Shown here one piece after another: positions 1 through 13,800 of a stretch of DNA of 64,000 bases (its first letter is position 1; the number at the start of each line of letters is the position of its first letter). The position numbers and the translations under genes were made by a program. Origin of the DNA: Diorhabda sublineata (taxonomy: Eukaryota; Arthropoda; Insecta; Coleoptera; Chrysomelidae); contig NC_079474.1 of assembly GCF_026230105.1 (NCBI RefSeq), forward strand, positions 27,418,294-27,482,293, written 5' to 3'. The notes below the pieces were generated by a model. It had not been told where the DNA came from. It worked only from the letters and a program-made list of their open reading frames with translations, and made no database searches.

Positions 1-420
1 TGGATGCTTCAAACGTGGTACACCAGCTGCAATCCACTTACATCGTTTTGATTCCGGAGAGAGGCAATTGATCCATGTTTCATCCATTGTCACATATCGA
101 CGATATGTGAAATCTGATTTATTACGTGGAAACATGGCCAAACTTTGCTCTAAATCATCAATACGTTGCTGTTTTTCATCGACAGTGAGTAAACGCGGCA
201 CCCACTTCGGCCACAGCGGCCTCAGCTATCTGACGTAATTCCAATTTATGATTTGGTATAACAAATTTGTGGACTTTTTTGATGTTTTCTGGAATAACCA
301 CCTCAATTGGACGACCAGAACATTAAACATCATCGGTGTCTATACGACCACGTCCAAATTCAGATATGGATCAGAGTCCGGATGGCACTTTTGACGCCAT
401 AACTGAGTTTGTACAGTATT
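1..420 (-). pseudogene. Mariner transposase relic, cut by the window start
   Basis: The reverse strand reads EFGRGRIDTDDV, then PIEVVIPENIKKVHKFV, LRQIAEAA, LTVDEKQQRIDDLEQSL, and the catalytic-Asp block YVTMDETWIN followed by PESKR. These are the middle blocks of a mariner transposase in order. A stop and frameshifts show that it is dead. The C-terminal part would lie to the left of the window. Confidence 0.75.
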
Positions 421-1718
421 TTTTTCATCAAGAAGCAATGATAACTTAACGTACAAAATTGTTTTTAATCCATTGATTTCAAAATAACAAAAGTACTGCA
501 CTTAAATGGCTGTCACTTTTTTCTGACTTTTTAAGTTAAATATTTATGTATAATAGAAAATATTACTTGTGTACATTTTTCAAAGCTTTAACATAACTTT
601 TATCAATAAAAAATAGAAAGAATATAACGGTGCTGGATGGTAGAATTTGCGAAGTTTTTTTACTAATGAGATAACCCCGTACAAAATTCATATTTGCTGA
701 ATTATAAACTATATTCCTATACGAAACTTATCTTGTAAATAATTATTATTGTTTCTTAAATTAATACGTAATTAGCATAGTATTCTATAAACATACTAGC
801 GCGAAATCAGCTTGTGTTTTGTTTACTGTATTTTTATATTTATAATTAAAATAATGAGTGGAAATATTACAGAGATATTTAGACAAAATATAAAAAAAGT
901 GAATAAATGGAATGATCCATTGAATTCTTAATTTAAGGATGCACATCATCAATAATAGCCTACTAAGGAACGATTTTGATATCTAGTAAGTTTTGATAAT
1001 ATAATTTTGAAAAATTGCACTTCGATGTATACACAATAGAGAATATCCATGTATTTTTTTATATTATCAAATCACTCTTTAAATAGCTATAACTCCATAG
1101 AAACTATATTTTCTGTCAAAAATGTCCAAATAATTTTTTAAATAATATTTAAAGTATCGGTTAATTTTGGCTTGTTTTGAACAAAGATCATTTCAATGCT
1201 TTGACTCCTTTGTGTCCAGCCATTAGATGTAAAATATGCAGTTATCATGAATGCCAGAAGAATAATCATAATCTAAAAATGCTTCAGGAACAGAAAAATA
1301 AACAAGACGTGTATATTCTATCCTTCTCTAGATATAATTGGTATTTGAAACGGTAGAGCACACAATTATATCTACTGTAATTCAATAAAAAATTAGTTAA
1401 AAATGTTGAATATTAACCTTTAACCTCACAAATTAGCCGTTATCAAGGAATCTCATATTATATTTCTGTGATATTTCTTACATTATTATCTGTTTGTCAA
1501 CATCTTAAATTTCACAACGTTTTTCATTTAAACGAAATGATTAAACAACTTTGACTTTCATGGCCTCATCATAAACATAGTTTTATAGAATAACAATGTA
1601 GATTGTATGTGGGAGATTTAATAAGCAAACAATATATAAATATATAAAATCGTTATTGTGTAACAATATTTAAAAGTGCATCTTAATAAAATGATACTAC
1701 CAGGTAAAAAGTCTTAAA
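421..1718. other. Upstream region of MOCOS, no gene recognised
   Basis: AT-rich sequence with no long frame. It must contain the MOCOS promoter and 5' UTR, but no TATA box or initiator could be placed with confidence. Confidence 0.5.
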
Positions 1719-1800
1719 ATGGAAGAATTTTTAAAATATAAATCAGTTTATAACACTGATCAAGAAGAAAATATTGCTGCGGAATTCAAAAGAACCAAAG
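1719..1800 (+). CDS. MOCOS: MOCOS exon 1
   Basis: Encodes residues 1-27, starting MEEFLKYKSVYNTDQEE, plus the first base of codon 28. The donor is gtaagg at 1801. It joins exon 2 in phase 1 to give an Asp just before FCYLDHAGA. The distance from the start to YLDHAGA fits the short N-terminus of insect MOCOS. This exon is too short to stand out as an open frame. Confidence 0.85.
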
Positions 1801-4800
1801 GTAAGGGCAAACTCAAATCAATTATCATGCGTTAAGAAATTAATAATTACATAACAATTACATGAAATGTTTTATTTGAAATAGTGAGTCGTATTCAATA
1901 AAACAAAGATGAATATTTTACTTTTCCTTCTTTGAAGAAGCAAAAAATAACAAAGGGTGCTGCAGTTTGCTGCGGAATCCCATTGTTCAAATAACTAAAT
2001 TGTATCATAATAGACATTTTCATATTGAAATTTTATGGAAATATATTATTGAAACTTTTCAAATATTACTTTGCGTATAAAATGTTTTTGCTTTATTGCT
2101 TGTTTTATTTATAAAGAAATTGAATGATTTAGATTTTTCATAGGTTGAATAGCTCTTATTTTAATTCAAATGTTGGTTTAAGCAACCTTTGTTGAAGAAG
2201 AAATAGAGAATAAGATATAGATTACAAATCATTTCGTTTACATTTCAATTGGCTTCTTGCATCTAATAAATAAAAGAACTGTATATAATTATTTCATTGC
2301 TTTAAATCCACTTCGCAGGTGTGATTAATTTGTACTTATCACGAATTAGTTTCCTGAATATACTTTGTATTATACATTAAAAAACTTATTATTATTAACA
2401 ATGTATTAATCTTAAAATTAATTATCTTCGGAACTGGAATCGTTAAGATTAAATATTATTGTCGTAAGGGGTGGTGAAAGACATTATTCAATTCCTTCTT
2501 TATTACGTATTCTACATAATTTTTTCATACATGTCATATTCCGATAGAATTTAATGTATGTTTTCAATCACTGAGTAACTTGAAACTAGATAGACGATTA
2601 TATTTGTGTAGTTTGCATTTTAATTTACTCAAAACCATTTCTATATAATTAAACACACAATAATACTAAAGTAGTCTAAATAAGATATATCCAGGAGTCT
2701 TGGTAAAGCTATCAAGAAAATACTCAATTCTCAAACTATGAGTATAACTTTCTATACAGGATCGGTTTCCAATGTTTACTTCCTTTATTAAATAATCATA
2801 TAAAAATAATTTGGCTCATCGTATTCTATGAGTTTAATTCAACGTTCATAAAACTCTTATATACTACTATTTCAACATCTTAGAAATATGGATAAGCAAC
2901 ATTCTTTCAAGAATTTTCCACTTTCCAGTAGAAATATTTCATTGGCTTCCTCTTCCAAGACGGTTGGTCACTGAACCCAGTTCCTCAAAGCGACCAATTC
3001 AAATTACAAAGTGAATGCAATGTTGTGCTACTTGATGATGATAACTACAGGATAGTGCCTTCCTCATTACAATTCTAATTCTTAGACCTTTCCTGAGTTG
3101 AAACATAATGTGTCTAGCACAATTAGTGAATATGCTCCATGATATTATAGAAATGCAGCTAAAGCGGATTATCAAACATGGCAGTAAATGTATTATTATT
3201 ACAAACACAATATATCCAATCATGTTGTCCAGGATTCAATTTCCCTTTTGGTATTGATGACTGCACGCACATTCCAATGGCCACATATTGGCTACCTTCA
3301 ATTAATATTGTCACGCAATTATTAATAAAACTGTAGAAAAAAAACAGAACTACCATCTACTGGTTTGTTTCTAAAAACTAATTTCTGTGCAAGAAATATA
3401 TTTTTCTCCTTGTCATGTCTTCTATTGAAGTGTAATTTGATGCAAGTTGAAATGAACAGCTCGAAGAATTGCTGCTCTTGGACAGATGAAGCCCCTAATT
3501 TTGTTTAGCTTCTTTGGCCTGCCTCAATATTCTTATTGCTGCAATATTATCAATCAATTCTTTTATAATCTTACTGAAACTATAATGAATAAGCTGATAT
3601 TCTACAAAATGTATCCAATAACTAAATATTTTTGTGATTCTATTGAAACAAGATCTATTTTGATGTGTAAGGAGTTATGCATTGCATAATTGTTTAAGTA
3701 AAATAATGAATACATATTTATTTGTTGAAATCATCTAAAACTATTATGTGATTAATGATTAAAAATTAATAAAGCATCAATCAAAAGTTCGAGAACGGTG
3801 GGCTTCCCAGATTTCTTTTTTCTACAAACATGCAGTTTAACAAACTCTAATCATTATTTGCGGATTATTAATATTAATATCAATTTTTCATTAAATTTCA
3901 TAGTACTAATTCTTGAGCTCAAAAATGATTTCATTCATCGTTGAATTATCCGAATTTTGCCAAAAAGATTACATAAAATGGTAAATTCGATATCATATGA
4001 ATGAATTATTTATTAAATACATATTATCCTTTATTAAACAAAATCAGTTTCGGTTCATTCAAAAATCACCCGATATTAGTTCTATGTTTGATATTATTAA
4101 TAACGATATTTGGAATGTACTCCAATTAATTGATAAGAGAAAGATATTGTATGAAAGCTCTCTTTTGTACAGGTTAAACTTTTCATACCAAGTGATACTT
4201 GTTTCGAAAGAACAATGACGTAACTACAAAATATATCAAATAGAAATAATCTTTAGAAAAAATTTAAAAACACACGCCATATACAGGAAAACATGGAATT
4301 AACTGTAGCTCCAATCAGAACCGCCATTGGGTACTTGCGTCATGGTTGAAATATCAGCTTCGTTCAATACAACGCCACATAGCTGAGTTGCGCTCAAAAG
4401 TAGCGTGAGATTTGAAATGTACTGACAAGAGTATAATCAAACCTTGATATAATGATTTTCTTATTCAGAACCTCATTATAGCGAACTTAACTGTTAGTTT
4501 ATTGAACTGTCCGTCTTTCCTTCCATATATTTAAAGCAAAAGAAATAACATCATGTAAACATGTATCCAGATATCGTATTATGGGAGAACGAACCTCGAT
4601 ATAAGGTTTTTTTGTGCGGTCCCTTGAGATTCGGACACACATACATACACCTCGAGAGTATACTGCCGGCATGCAGATGGATTGATAATACTTGTTGGTG
4701 TTGGGAGCCCCCGATGCAAGTTTGTATATCAGAAAGACGTTTTCTATCCTTTTCTAGATATAAAATAGAAACTTCATCTTCTTTAAAATAACTTACAGAC

Positions 4801-7800
4801 TTAGTGATAATAATCATTGATATATTCAAGCTTTATTAAAGTGTTCACTGTGTTTCTCACCATTTCCATTATTTCTAAAACTGAAATTACAAACAAATTT
4901 ATTTAAGAAATTCTTTGCAATGAAAAAGGTTTAGCAACCTGTCAATCGAAAATTCTATAGCCCAAAATCTGACATATTTGACAAATTTTTAATAAGTTTT
5001 TTTATATATTGTATCCGATTAATTCACCACGAGCCTCTAGTGGAATAGTTAGACCATTGCACAATGGGCCTAACGCACTGAAAACCTAGCTAAAATTCCA
5101 AGTTTTCAAGTGTTCAGTAATGCTACAAAGCTTGCTAATTATATAAAAGGTATGCTGGGTCTATAACGAGGTGCAATAAAATGTAAGCGAAACTTTCATT
5201 TTCCTCATGTTTGTTTACTTGAATGTACAAATCAGACGCGTGTTTATGCAGTGTCTAAGTGTGTTAATCTAAAGAAAATTCTGAATTATTTATTTGTGTT
5301 TTGGATATAATATAGTTTTGCATGGAAGGAATCTGGCTAAGTAATTTAATATTAATATATAAATTATTTTTATTGAAAAATCCAAGTGAAAATTAAAACA
5401 ATAAGTAGTAAACTTATTGTAGAGACACAAAATTAGTCACGCCTAGTTACGTTTTAATTTTTTAATCAAATGAAACAGCCTAGTATATAGAATCTTCTAA
5501 ACAAAGAGCTGCTTTCATTTGCCCCCTTGGAAAATATCGTAATTTTTATATTTTTGAAACGTAAGAATTTGTAGATCATTTGACAACAAATTAAGTGTAA
5601 AAATAATATGGAAAAATGTTCAGAATATTCTTGGCAATCATTTAATATCTGAATGACAAGTTAAAGAAATGTTAAAATGGATTATAGCTATGTTTCGTAT
5701 TTTCGATAAAATAGCAAATCGCAAAAGAATGAAAAGATTTCTGGAATAAAATGCTGCTTGGCTTAAAACACTGTTTTCTTTACCTATTGCGTATTTGTCT
5801 GATGAGAGACTATCAACTTCTCGCTTGGGACAGTCCAAAGTAACTTTTGAAGTCAGTAGCGAAAGAACTACAAGAAAAAAATTTATCTGTTGGCTTACGC
5901 AGCTCAAATGGGTTTATGAACAAAAGGAAAATTGGATGCGTCGAAACTGATTACACAAATAATGAATACTACACACACGAGAGCCTTCAGGATAAAAGAA
6001 GCTTGGAAGAATCGTGACAAAACTGAAAAAATACTTTATACGCCAGATGCATTGACAGAACAAAATTGACAAAAAGTCAGTATCAATAAATAAGAATAAA
6101 AGCAAAGTTGTGATAGCAATTTTCGTGTTGCAAAATGTTATCTGAATGTAAATGAACCAAATATTAATTCATTGATCCCGTGTGAATTCCTGTTCAATTC
6201 TTCCTATAGAGCAATTATCCGAAGAACAATAGAAAAAAATATTTGGAAGTATATAGGAAAAGCTACACTAGACTATCGTCAAGGTAATCCAAAAAAGCAA
6301 ATTTTTTCATTATTTTACTAATTTTATCTGATCCAGTTATTATTAGTTTGAAGAAATGTCACAGAAACGAAGGAAAGCATTACCGAAAATTTCAGAATTT
6401 TTAGTGCCAATTGATAAGGTAGAAAACATCTGGGAATCAATTATTTTCTCCTCGGAAGGAGAAAGTTCAACTGAATTCACAACGAGTGATAGGGACGATA
6501 GTTTATAATGTTTATATGAGAAACACATAAATTATAATGAAATAATGTTTTTTTAATTTAATTTTAACAATAAAAAGTTTATATATAGTTTTGAACACGT
6601 TTTTATGTCATCGGGCCCACTGTGCACTATGATAAACTACCAAAAAAGGCGTATAGTTAACTTCAAAAAATGGTTAATGTTCACATTTCCCAATACCCAT
6701 TGGTAGAATCATTTTTAGTCGGTCGAGTTTTCAAATTCTTTTAGGAAAACAAATCCCTTTTTTATACCAAAATTTGATTGGTCTCATCCAGCATGGGATT
6801 ATCAGTAGTTTATTTCAACGTAGGATAATAATCATGATGTATTATATCCTTTTTTTTTCACTTCAAAAGTCCATTGTGTTGATAAAATTCATGATACTAT
6901 TATTAATGTTCAATACACACTGCATTTACATATAAATGCCGACGTACAAACTCTTTTATGACCTGAAAATAATTTAACGTTAAATCCTTTGTCAAAAAAT
7001 AATAATTTTTAATATAAATGTCCATTCTGTGCAGATTTCTGTTATCTGGATCATGCAGGGGCATCACTTTATTCTGAAAAACAGATGCAGCTCATATTAT
7101 TCAATTTATGCGATAATATCTACGCCAATCCCCATTCATTGCATCTATCTAGTAAACTGACGGAGGATCATATTGACATTATCCGCTTCAGGTATGTTTA
7201 TTGAATATTGTGAACATTGGAGGGATATAAAAACAGAATGTAGCCAAGTAATTGGAATGTACACTTCACTACAATTGATATAGTTTATCATATGGATTAT
7301 AGGTAATTTTACACCGTCACAGTCCTCTCGTTGTTTATTTTTAGAAAATCGAAAAATCATCCGATTTTTTCATGACTTTAAATATGATCATGAACGCACT
7401 TCTTCCCATATAATTGTTCATAACTTTTTTACAAAGCATCAAACGCAATTCATATATTTGTTTTGTTAATCTACACAAAAAAAAGAACATTTTGGGAAAA
7501 AAAGTTGAAAAATGTTTGTTCATTAATTTTTTATCTCACTTAAGGATTTCATATGGTTTTTTGACTTTAAATGTTATCATAAACGCTCTAGAAAATCGAA
7601 AAATCATCCGATTTCGATGATTTTTTGTAAATCTTCTTTTTACGATGAATTTATGTAAAAAATATAGGAAATATCTCAGTTGAAGATTTTATATGGTTTT
7701 ATGACTTTAAATGTGGTCATAAATGCACTTCTTGAGATATAATCGTTCATAACTTCGTTATTTTTTTGTTTTTATTAATCAATGAAAAACGAATATTTTG

Positions 7801-10800
7801 AAAAATAGAAATCACGTAATAATGTTTATTTATTTTTATTTTATCGTTAATAATGGTACATAAAATTTATGTACATAGTCAAATTATACTTATTTCTTTG
7901 GTCTACACAAAAAAATGAATATTTACAAAAAAATTATATACAACTGATGATTCTTGAATGTTAAGTAACTTAAAATAGTATTTATGACTTCAAAATTTGA
8001 TGTTTTCATGTTTAATGGCAAAAAAATAGATAAAATTTTCATTGAATGATTTTAAATGACAAAAATAAAGGAAATTAACTGTGTATTATATAAAAAAATA
8101 AATCAATTATTCATATTATCTTGTAACAAAATAAAAAAATTATGCAATCTTTGACAGTGATTGCTATATCTTAATCTAAACCTAGCATATTCTCCTCTTT
8201 GCATCCAATTCTTGGAATACTGACTCGTATACAATTTTAAGAGAAATTATTATTATTTTTAATTGTAAAAACGTGATAAATCAACATATTTGTATAATTT
8301 TTTTAGTGTTCCTTTTTTGTGTAGATTATGAAAAAAATATAACAACTTCATTTGCTTACTTGGAAAAAAGTTATAACAATTATACGTGAATGAGTACATT
8401 TTCATGAACATTTAAAGCCCCGAAACCAATATTTTTTTATTCCCATAATTTTTTTCGTTAATCCGTCGTAAAAACGTAGATTTAAAAAAAATTCATCAAA
8501 ATCGGATGATTTTTCGATTTTTTAGAAACAAAAAACGAGAGGACAGCAAAAGTATAAATTTACCGGATTATTTAATTGGTAATTATTCGCTCTACAGAAA
8601 AAAAAGCGTCAAAAGCATGTTAGAAATACATGTTTTTAATCGTATGTAAAACTAACTACACTAAAATGGTTGTATAGTTCGTTCCAAGACATCAATAGTA
8701 ACTAACTACTATTCAATTTATTTATTATATTTATTGTATCATTTATTTTAAATATTTATTGTTGGAATAATTAATAAGATTAGGAAATTTTGTATTAACT
8801 ACATCCATTTCATTTGAAATGCCACAAACTTAATGAAGTACAACTCTCTTATTATTTACTAATTACAAATAGTATGATAAGACAAAATATGGATCAAACT
8901 ACAATAAGTATAATCAATTAAACTATGGAATGATTGAGGAAAAGCGTAGTGTCCGAAAATAGTATATCATTTAACGCGCGAGTAATGATGGCTATTACTC
9001 TTGACGATGATTTTTGCGACACGAGTGTAGGCAGTGATCTAATTTATCCCAATGAGTAATAGCCATTACTCGTAAATAGAATACTATACATATTTTTCAT
9101 AAGCGATTTTATTAAAATATATGCTCAAAAACGAGCTAAGCATTGACATATTCAAAGGGGCTTTTATGTGAGCTTGTTGGACTAAACCATAATATGAAAG
9201 CGGACGAAAGATTTCCACAGAAACCAGCATTATTAATTTTTATTTCTAATTAGGAAATTGTTAAGACCACTGCGACAATCATATTGTGTAGATATACAGA
9301 GTGAGTTTTATGTATAGAACGCCTCAATTATCTCGGAAACGGCTTGTACGATTTCTAAAAATCGCCTTGTGATACGGCCGGTATTATGGTGGTATCTACA
9401 TTATTGTCAGAGCTTTTCTTTTTACGGAAAAATAATGAACTTTGTTATGTCAAATATATCACCCTATATATTTTGTGTTTTCAGAAATCGTTATAAAATA
9501 CTGATTATTTTCCATATGATATTCTCTATGCCTAAATGCCATTATTTGGGAGTTATAACTATATTTACAGTATATCCTACAAAGTTACAATGAATATTGT
9601 ACAGTTAGATAGCTACGATTGAATAAACTCGTTTAATTTGAATATTCTTCAATAATTTGTGTGCTAATACAAATTTCGTAACAAGGTTTAGTGTCAGTAA
9701 GTTAGTAACAAGTTTAACGAGACTGGTGCAGTAAAATATACATCCAAATGATGGCCCAGAAATCTTACCACAACTGAAGACAAATATTTAATTGTTTGAG
9801 TCATGTTAGAAGTAGATCCACATTTGTAAAGTATTTACTTCAATACAACAAGCTATGCGATTTTAAAAACTTTGCAATACATTTTGCAACATCCCTTACT
9901 GCCCAATTCTTCATATCTCCATGATTATCCTATCGTTCAATTCCTGAATATGGGCAGGTTTTGTTTTATAATCGATGTTTTTTAAGTGAGGTGTGGAATT
10001 CACGCATCCAACGAGGATTGTTACGTGGTCAGTATCTACAAATATTTCAATTTACGTTTCAATTAATACAAAAAGTGGACTCATCGCAAAACATCGCAAA
10101 ATCGTTATCTGACACTTCTTGAACTAACGTTACTTTGTATGAATGGAATTTTCATGACGGATGTTTGCAAAATATCTAAAGATTTGTTTTCAGTTAATTC
10201 AGTAGATCTTGACATGGATTTCAGTTAGGATATAAATTATTAAAGATAATACACTTTTCTTGTTGACTTCTACGCCTATCACCATATCCTATACTATCAA
10301 AATATTCATTCGTTCTTTTTCATATAAGCGATCCATGGTGACTTTCAATAAAATTCAAAAATACAGAATTAATTGAAAGGTCAAATTTGTTAATGTAGCA
10401 GTCATAACCATCTAAATGTATTATATTTTAACTTCGGCGGAAATAACGCAAATGTAGCTATAACTCCAAATTTGTAGTATTTAGGTATAGGGAACAATAA
10501 TAAGTATTTTTTAAGGATTTCGAAACTCGAAAATATAGAGAGTGATCCATTCAAAATAACAAAGTTCAGGATCACAGATTTATGTATCAATTTCGACAGT
10601 GAAGTAGACAAAATAATGAATTTATTGCATTTGGCTTTTCCACACTATAACAAATAAAAATTTCATATGTTAATAAAATGTACTGCTAATAGATGTATAG
10701 AATTTTGCAGCATTTCAACATAACAAACGATGATTACTCCTTCGTATTCACATCTGGAGCAACTCAATCTTTGAAAATTGTAGCAGAGACCTTCAACTAT

Positions 10801-13800
10801 GGACAGAAAGATGAAGGGACGTTAGTATATCTCGAAAATAATCATACGTCAGTTCTCGGGATGAGAAATTATACTAAAAATTCGAAAGAATTGAAAACAG
10901 TAGACGCATTTACAAATTTAACAACAAAAATCATTTCACCTAATACGGATTGTAGCAGCTACAATAATCTTTTCGTGTATCCGGCGCAATGTAACTTTTC
11001 TGGTACTAAGTATCCATTAAAATGGATAGATAACGTTAAAAAAGGTGCACTTAATACAATTGTTGACACCAAAAGTGTAAATTGGTGTGTTCTGCTAGAT
11101 GCAGCCAGTTTTCTAGCTTGTGATACGATAGATTTATCATTATATAAACCCGACTTTGTAACGATATCGTTTTATAAAATTTTTGGCTATCCCACTGGAT
11201 TAGGAGGATTATTAGTAAAAAAAGACAGTGAAAACGTCCTTCGCAAGAAATATTACGGTGGAGGTACTATTGAGATGGTATTGAGTGAGCGGAATTTGTT
11301 TGTACCAAGAAGAAATGTATCTGAAAGGTGAGTTACTTAACTGTAATCATTGCTTCATTGAAACATTTATAATAAAAAGAGATTGATATTAAAAAAGTGT
11401 GGTCTTAATACAGATCTATATATGTCATACTATAATTGAGTTGTGATAGCTCTATGCGCTTAAATGCTCTGCTAATAAACATAAGAAACAACTATTTAAA
11501 GAACGTCTTAGGACAAACAAAATGATTTTTATCTATTTGGAATGGATTTGTATCATTGACGACACTTGTTTTTCTATTTGAATCAAAGATACCGATAATT
11601 AATCAAGTATCAGTAAAGAAAATTATTTTCTTATTTTAATGAAAAAGTTCCTTAAAATAATTTCATTTCACTGGATGTAGCAATTCTTCCAATATATTCT
11701 AGTTTACAATGGCGATTCCCTCTACTGTTCCCATACGAGCCCAATCAAATTCAGTTCTCAATGATAGGGTGGTGATCTATCCACAGTCATTTTCTTTATC
11801 AAAGAAATACAAGAACAACCAAAAACATATTTTCAATAATGTTATTTGAAGTTACAAAAAAGTCAAGAAAATTGCAATTTTCTCCCAGTAATATTGTAAT
11901 ATTGTTTTTAATGAAGGGAAAATTCTAATTTAGCCAACAAGTGGATATGTTCTTGGTGTTAGGCTTTTGTGGAGGAACCTGTACAAGAAGCGTGGAAGAA
12001 TATCAAAAAAGGTTTCCTACTCGCTTAATTCCTTACAGAGAAACTTTTTCTAATGTTGAAAGACAGACTCGAAGAACAGGAAAGCTTTATTTGTTAATTA
12101 AAAATCTGTTCAAATGAGTGTACTAGATGAAGAATTTATTTATTTTGGATACCATCGACGATCAACGACGTATTAGCACTAGAAATTTATTTTTATCTGA
12201 GTGGTATATTATCTGTGCACCGAACTATTAGACCTAATTTACTCCAGCCAAATCATGCACAAAAAATGCTGTTACCTCAAGGTTCAGAGAGTCAGTATAT
12301 TCACTTTCAACAGAAAGTCTTGTCTGCTTCTCCCGTAGCGATATTACAAATATACAAAACTATCTTGAGTATTCAGATAAAAATCATTGTGTAGTGACCT
12401 CAGACAATGTTTGAGATTATTCGATCGGTCAAGTTATTTTATACACCCGCTAACTGGCAAAACTTATTTAGATGAAACTTGGTATTGCCATATTTTGGGC
12501 TTTCCAATACGCCTCTGTTCTATGTCGTTTCACTTATGTGGAACATTCTGTATATCATATAACCCTGTTACAGAATATTTTTCTGTTAAAAGGTTATACG
12601 TTGAATATATTATAGTAAAATTTTATCAATAAGTAATAAATATCGATGCATTTTAGATTTGAGGATGGCACCTTGCCCTTTCTCTCAATAATATCTCTAA
12701 CGCATGGTTTTGACACTATCAAGAGACTTAAATTAACGTTTAATTCGATTTCGAAGCACACGTTTTCATTGGCGCAGTATGTCTACAGACATATTTCAAC
12801 CTTACATCATTTTAATGGCCAACCAGTGGCGACGCTTTATCACGATACCACTTTTGAAAATTCAACACACCAAGGTGCTATAGTGAACTTTAATTTGCTT
12901 AGAGCTAACGGAGATTTTGTTGGATATTCAGAGGTAATTAATATTGTTGGAAGTTTATTACGTAAGTAAATATACGTAAATATAAAACATCCCGTGAATA
13001 ATTCGTTCTTTATGGTTTTAATTCTAATATTTTCCTAAAATTCATTACTCAAGTAAATTAAAACTGTGTAGTCAAAGTATGGAGTCATATTCTTTTGACC
13101 ATTCGTGGAAAATGATATGCTGTATCTATAATGTTTTGAAAAGGCATATTTATTCAACCTATTTAGACTTAGCGTTACATACAGATAGAGTTTTATGTAT
13201 GGAATGCCTCAATTATCTCGAAAACGATTTTTATAAATTTTTGTGCGATATGACCGGTATTATGGTGGTAACTACATTGTTGTCAAATCTTCCCTTTTTT
13301 CGGAAAACAAATGAACTTTGTTATTTTAAATACATCACCCTATATACTTTTTTTAGAAATCCTTAAGATTTATTGATTATATTTCTTATAAAATATTCTC
13401 TATACTTAAAAACACGCCATAATTTCGGAGTTATAGCCACATTTACAGTATCTCCACCAAAGTTACAATAAATATGTATATTTAGATGGCTACGATTGAA
13501 TAAATTCGTTTAATTTGAAACTTCTTTAATAATTTATATGCTAATACAAATATCGTAACAAGGTTTAGTGTCACTAAATTAGTAAAAAATTTAGCAAAAC
13601 TTTTGCAAATTAGAGATTTCTATGAAATCGGAAAAGCTAGAATGTGATGATAGTTTATATAAAACGAGTCTCTAGCAGTAAAGTAGTCAGTAAACAATTT
13701 GATGTCATAGTGAACAGGCTGGAATAGTGTAGAAAACCGAACGGAAATTGGAGAACGTATATAACAAAAGTTTTCGGAAAACATTTGTAGTACAATTTTG

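Noticed and set aside
5030..5100. tRNA-like segment (GCCTCTAGTGGAATAGTTAG...)
   Set aside because: No convincing cloverleaf or B box could be drawn. It may be a decayed SINE head, but the evidence is too weak.
5638..6528. Small frames at 5638-5907 and 6355-6507 as host exons
   Set aside because: No conserved motif and no phase fit to MOCOS exons 1 and 2, which join directly. They may be old transposon debris.
10693..10700. ATG at 10693 as the MOCOS start
   Set aside because: Exons 1 and 2 upstream encode the conserved YLDHAGA region, and phase requires the acceptor at 10700, so this ATG is intronic.
12120..12400. Tc1 transposase N-terminal fragment in MOCOS intron 3
   Set aside because: Only a short TIDDQRRIS-like phrase is seen, with no catalytic block.
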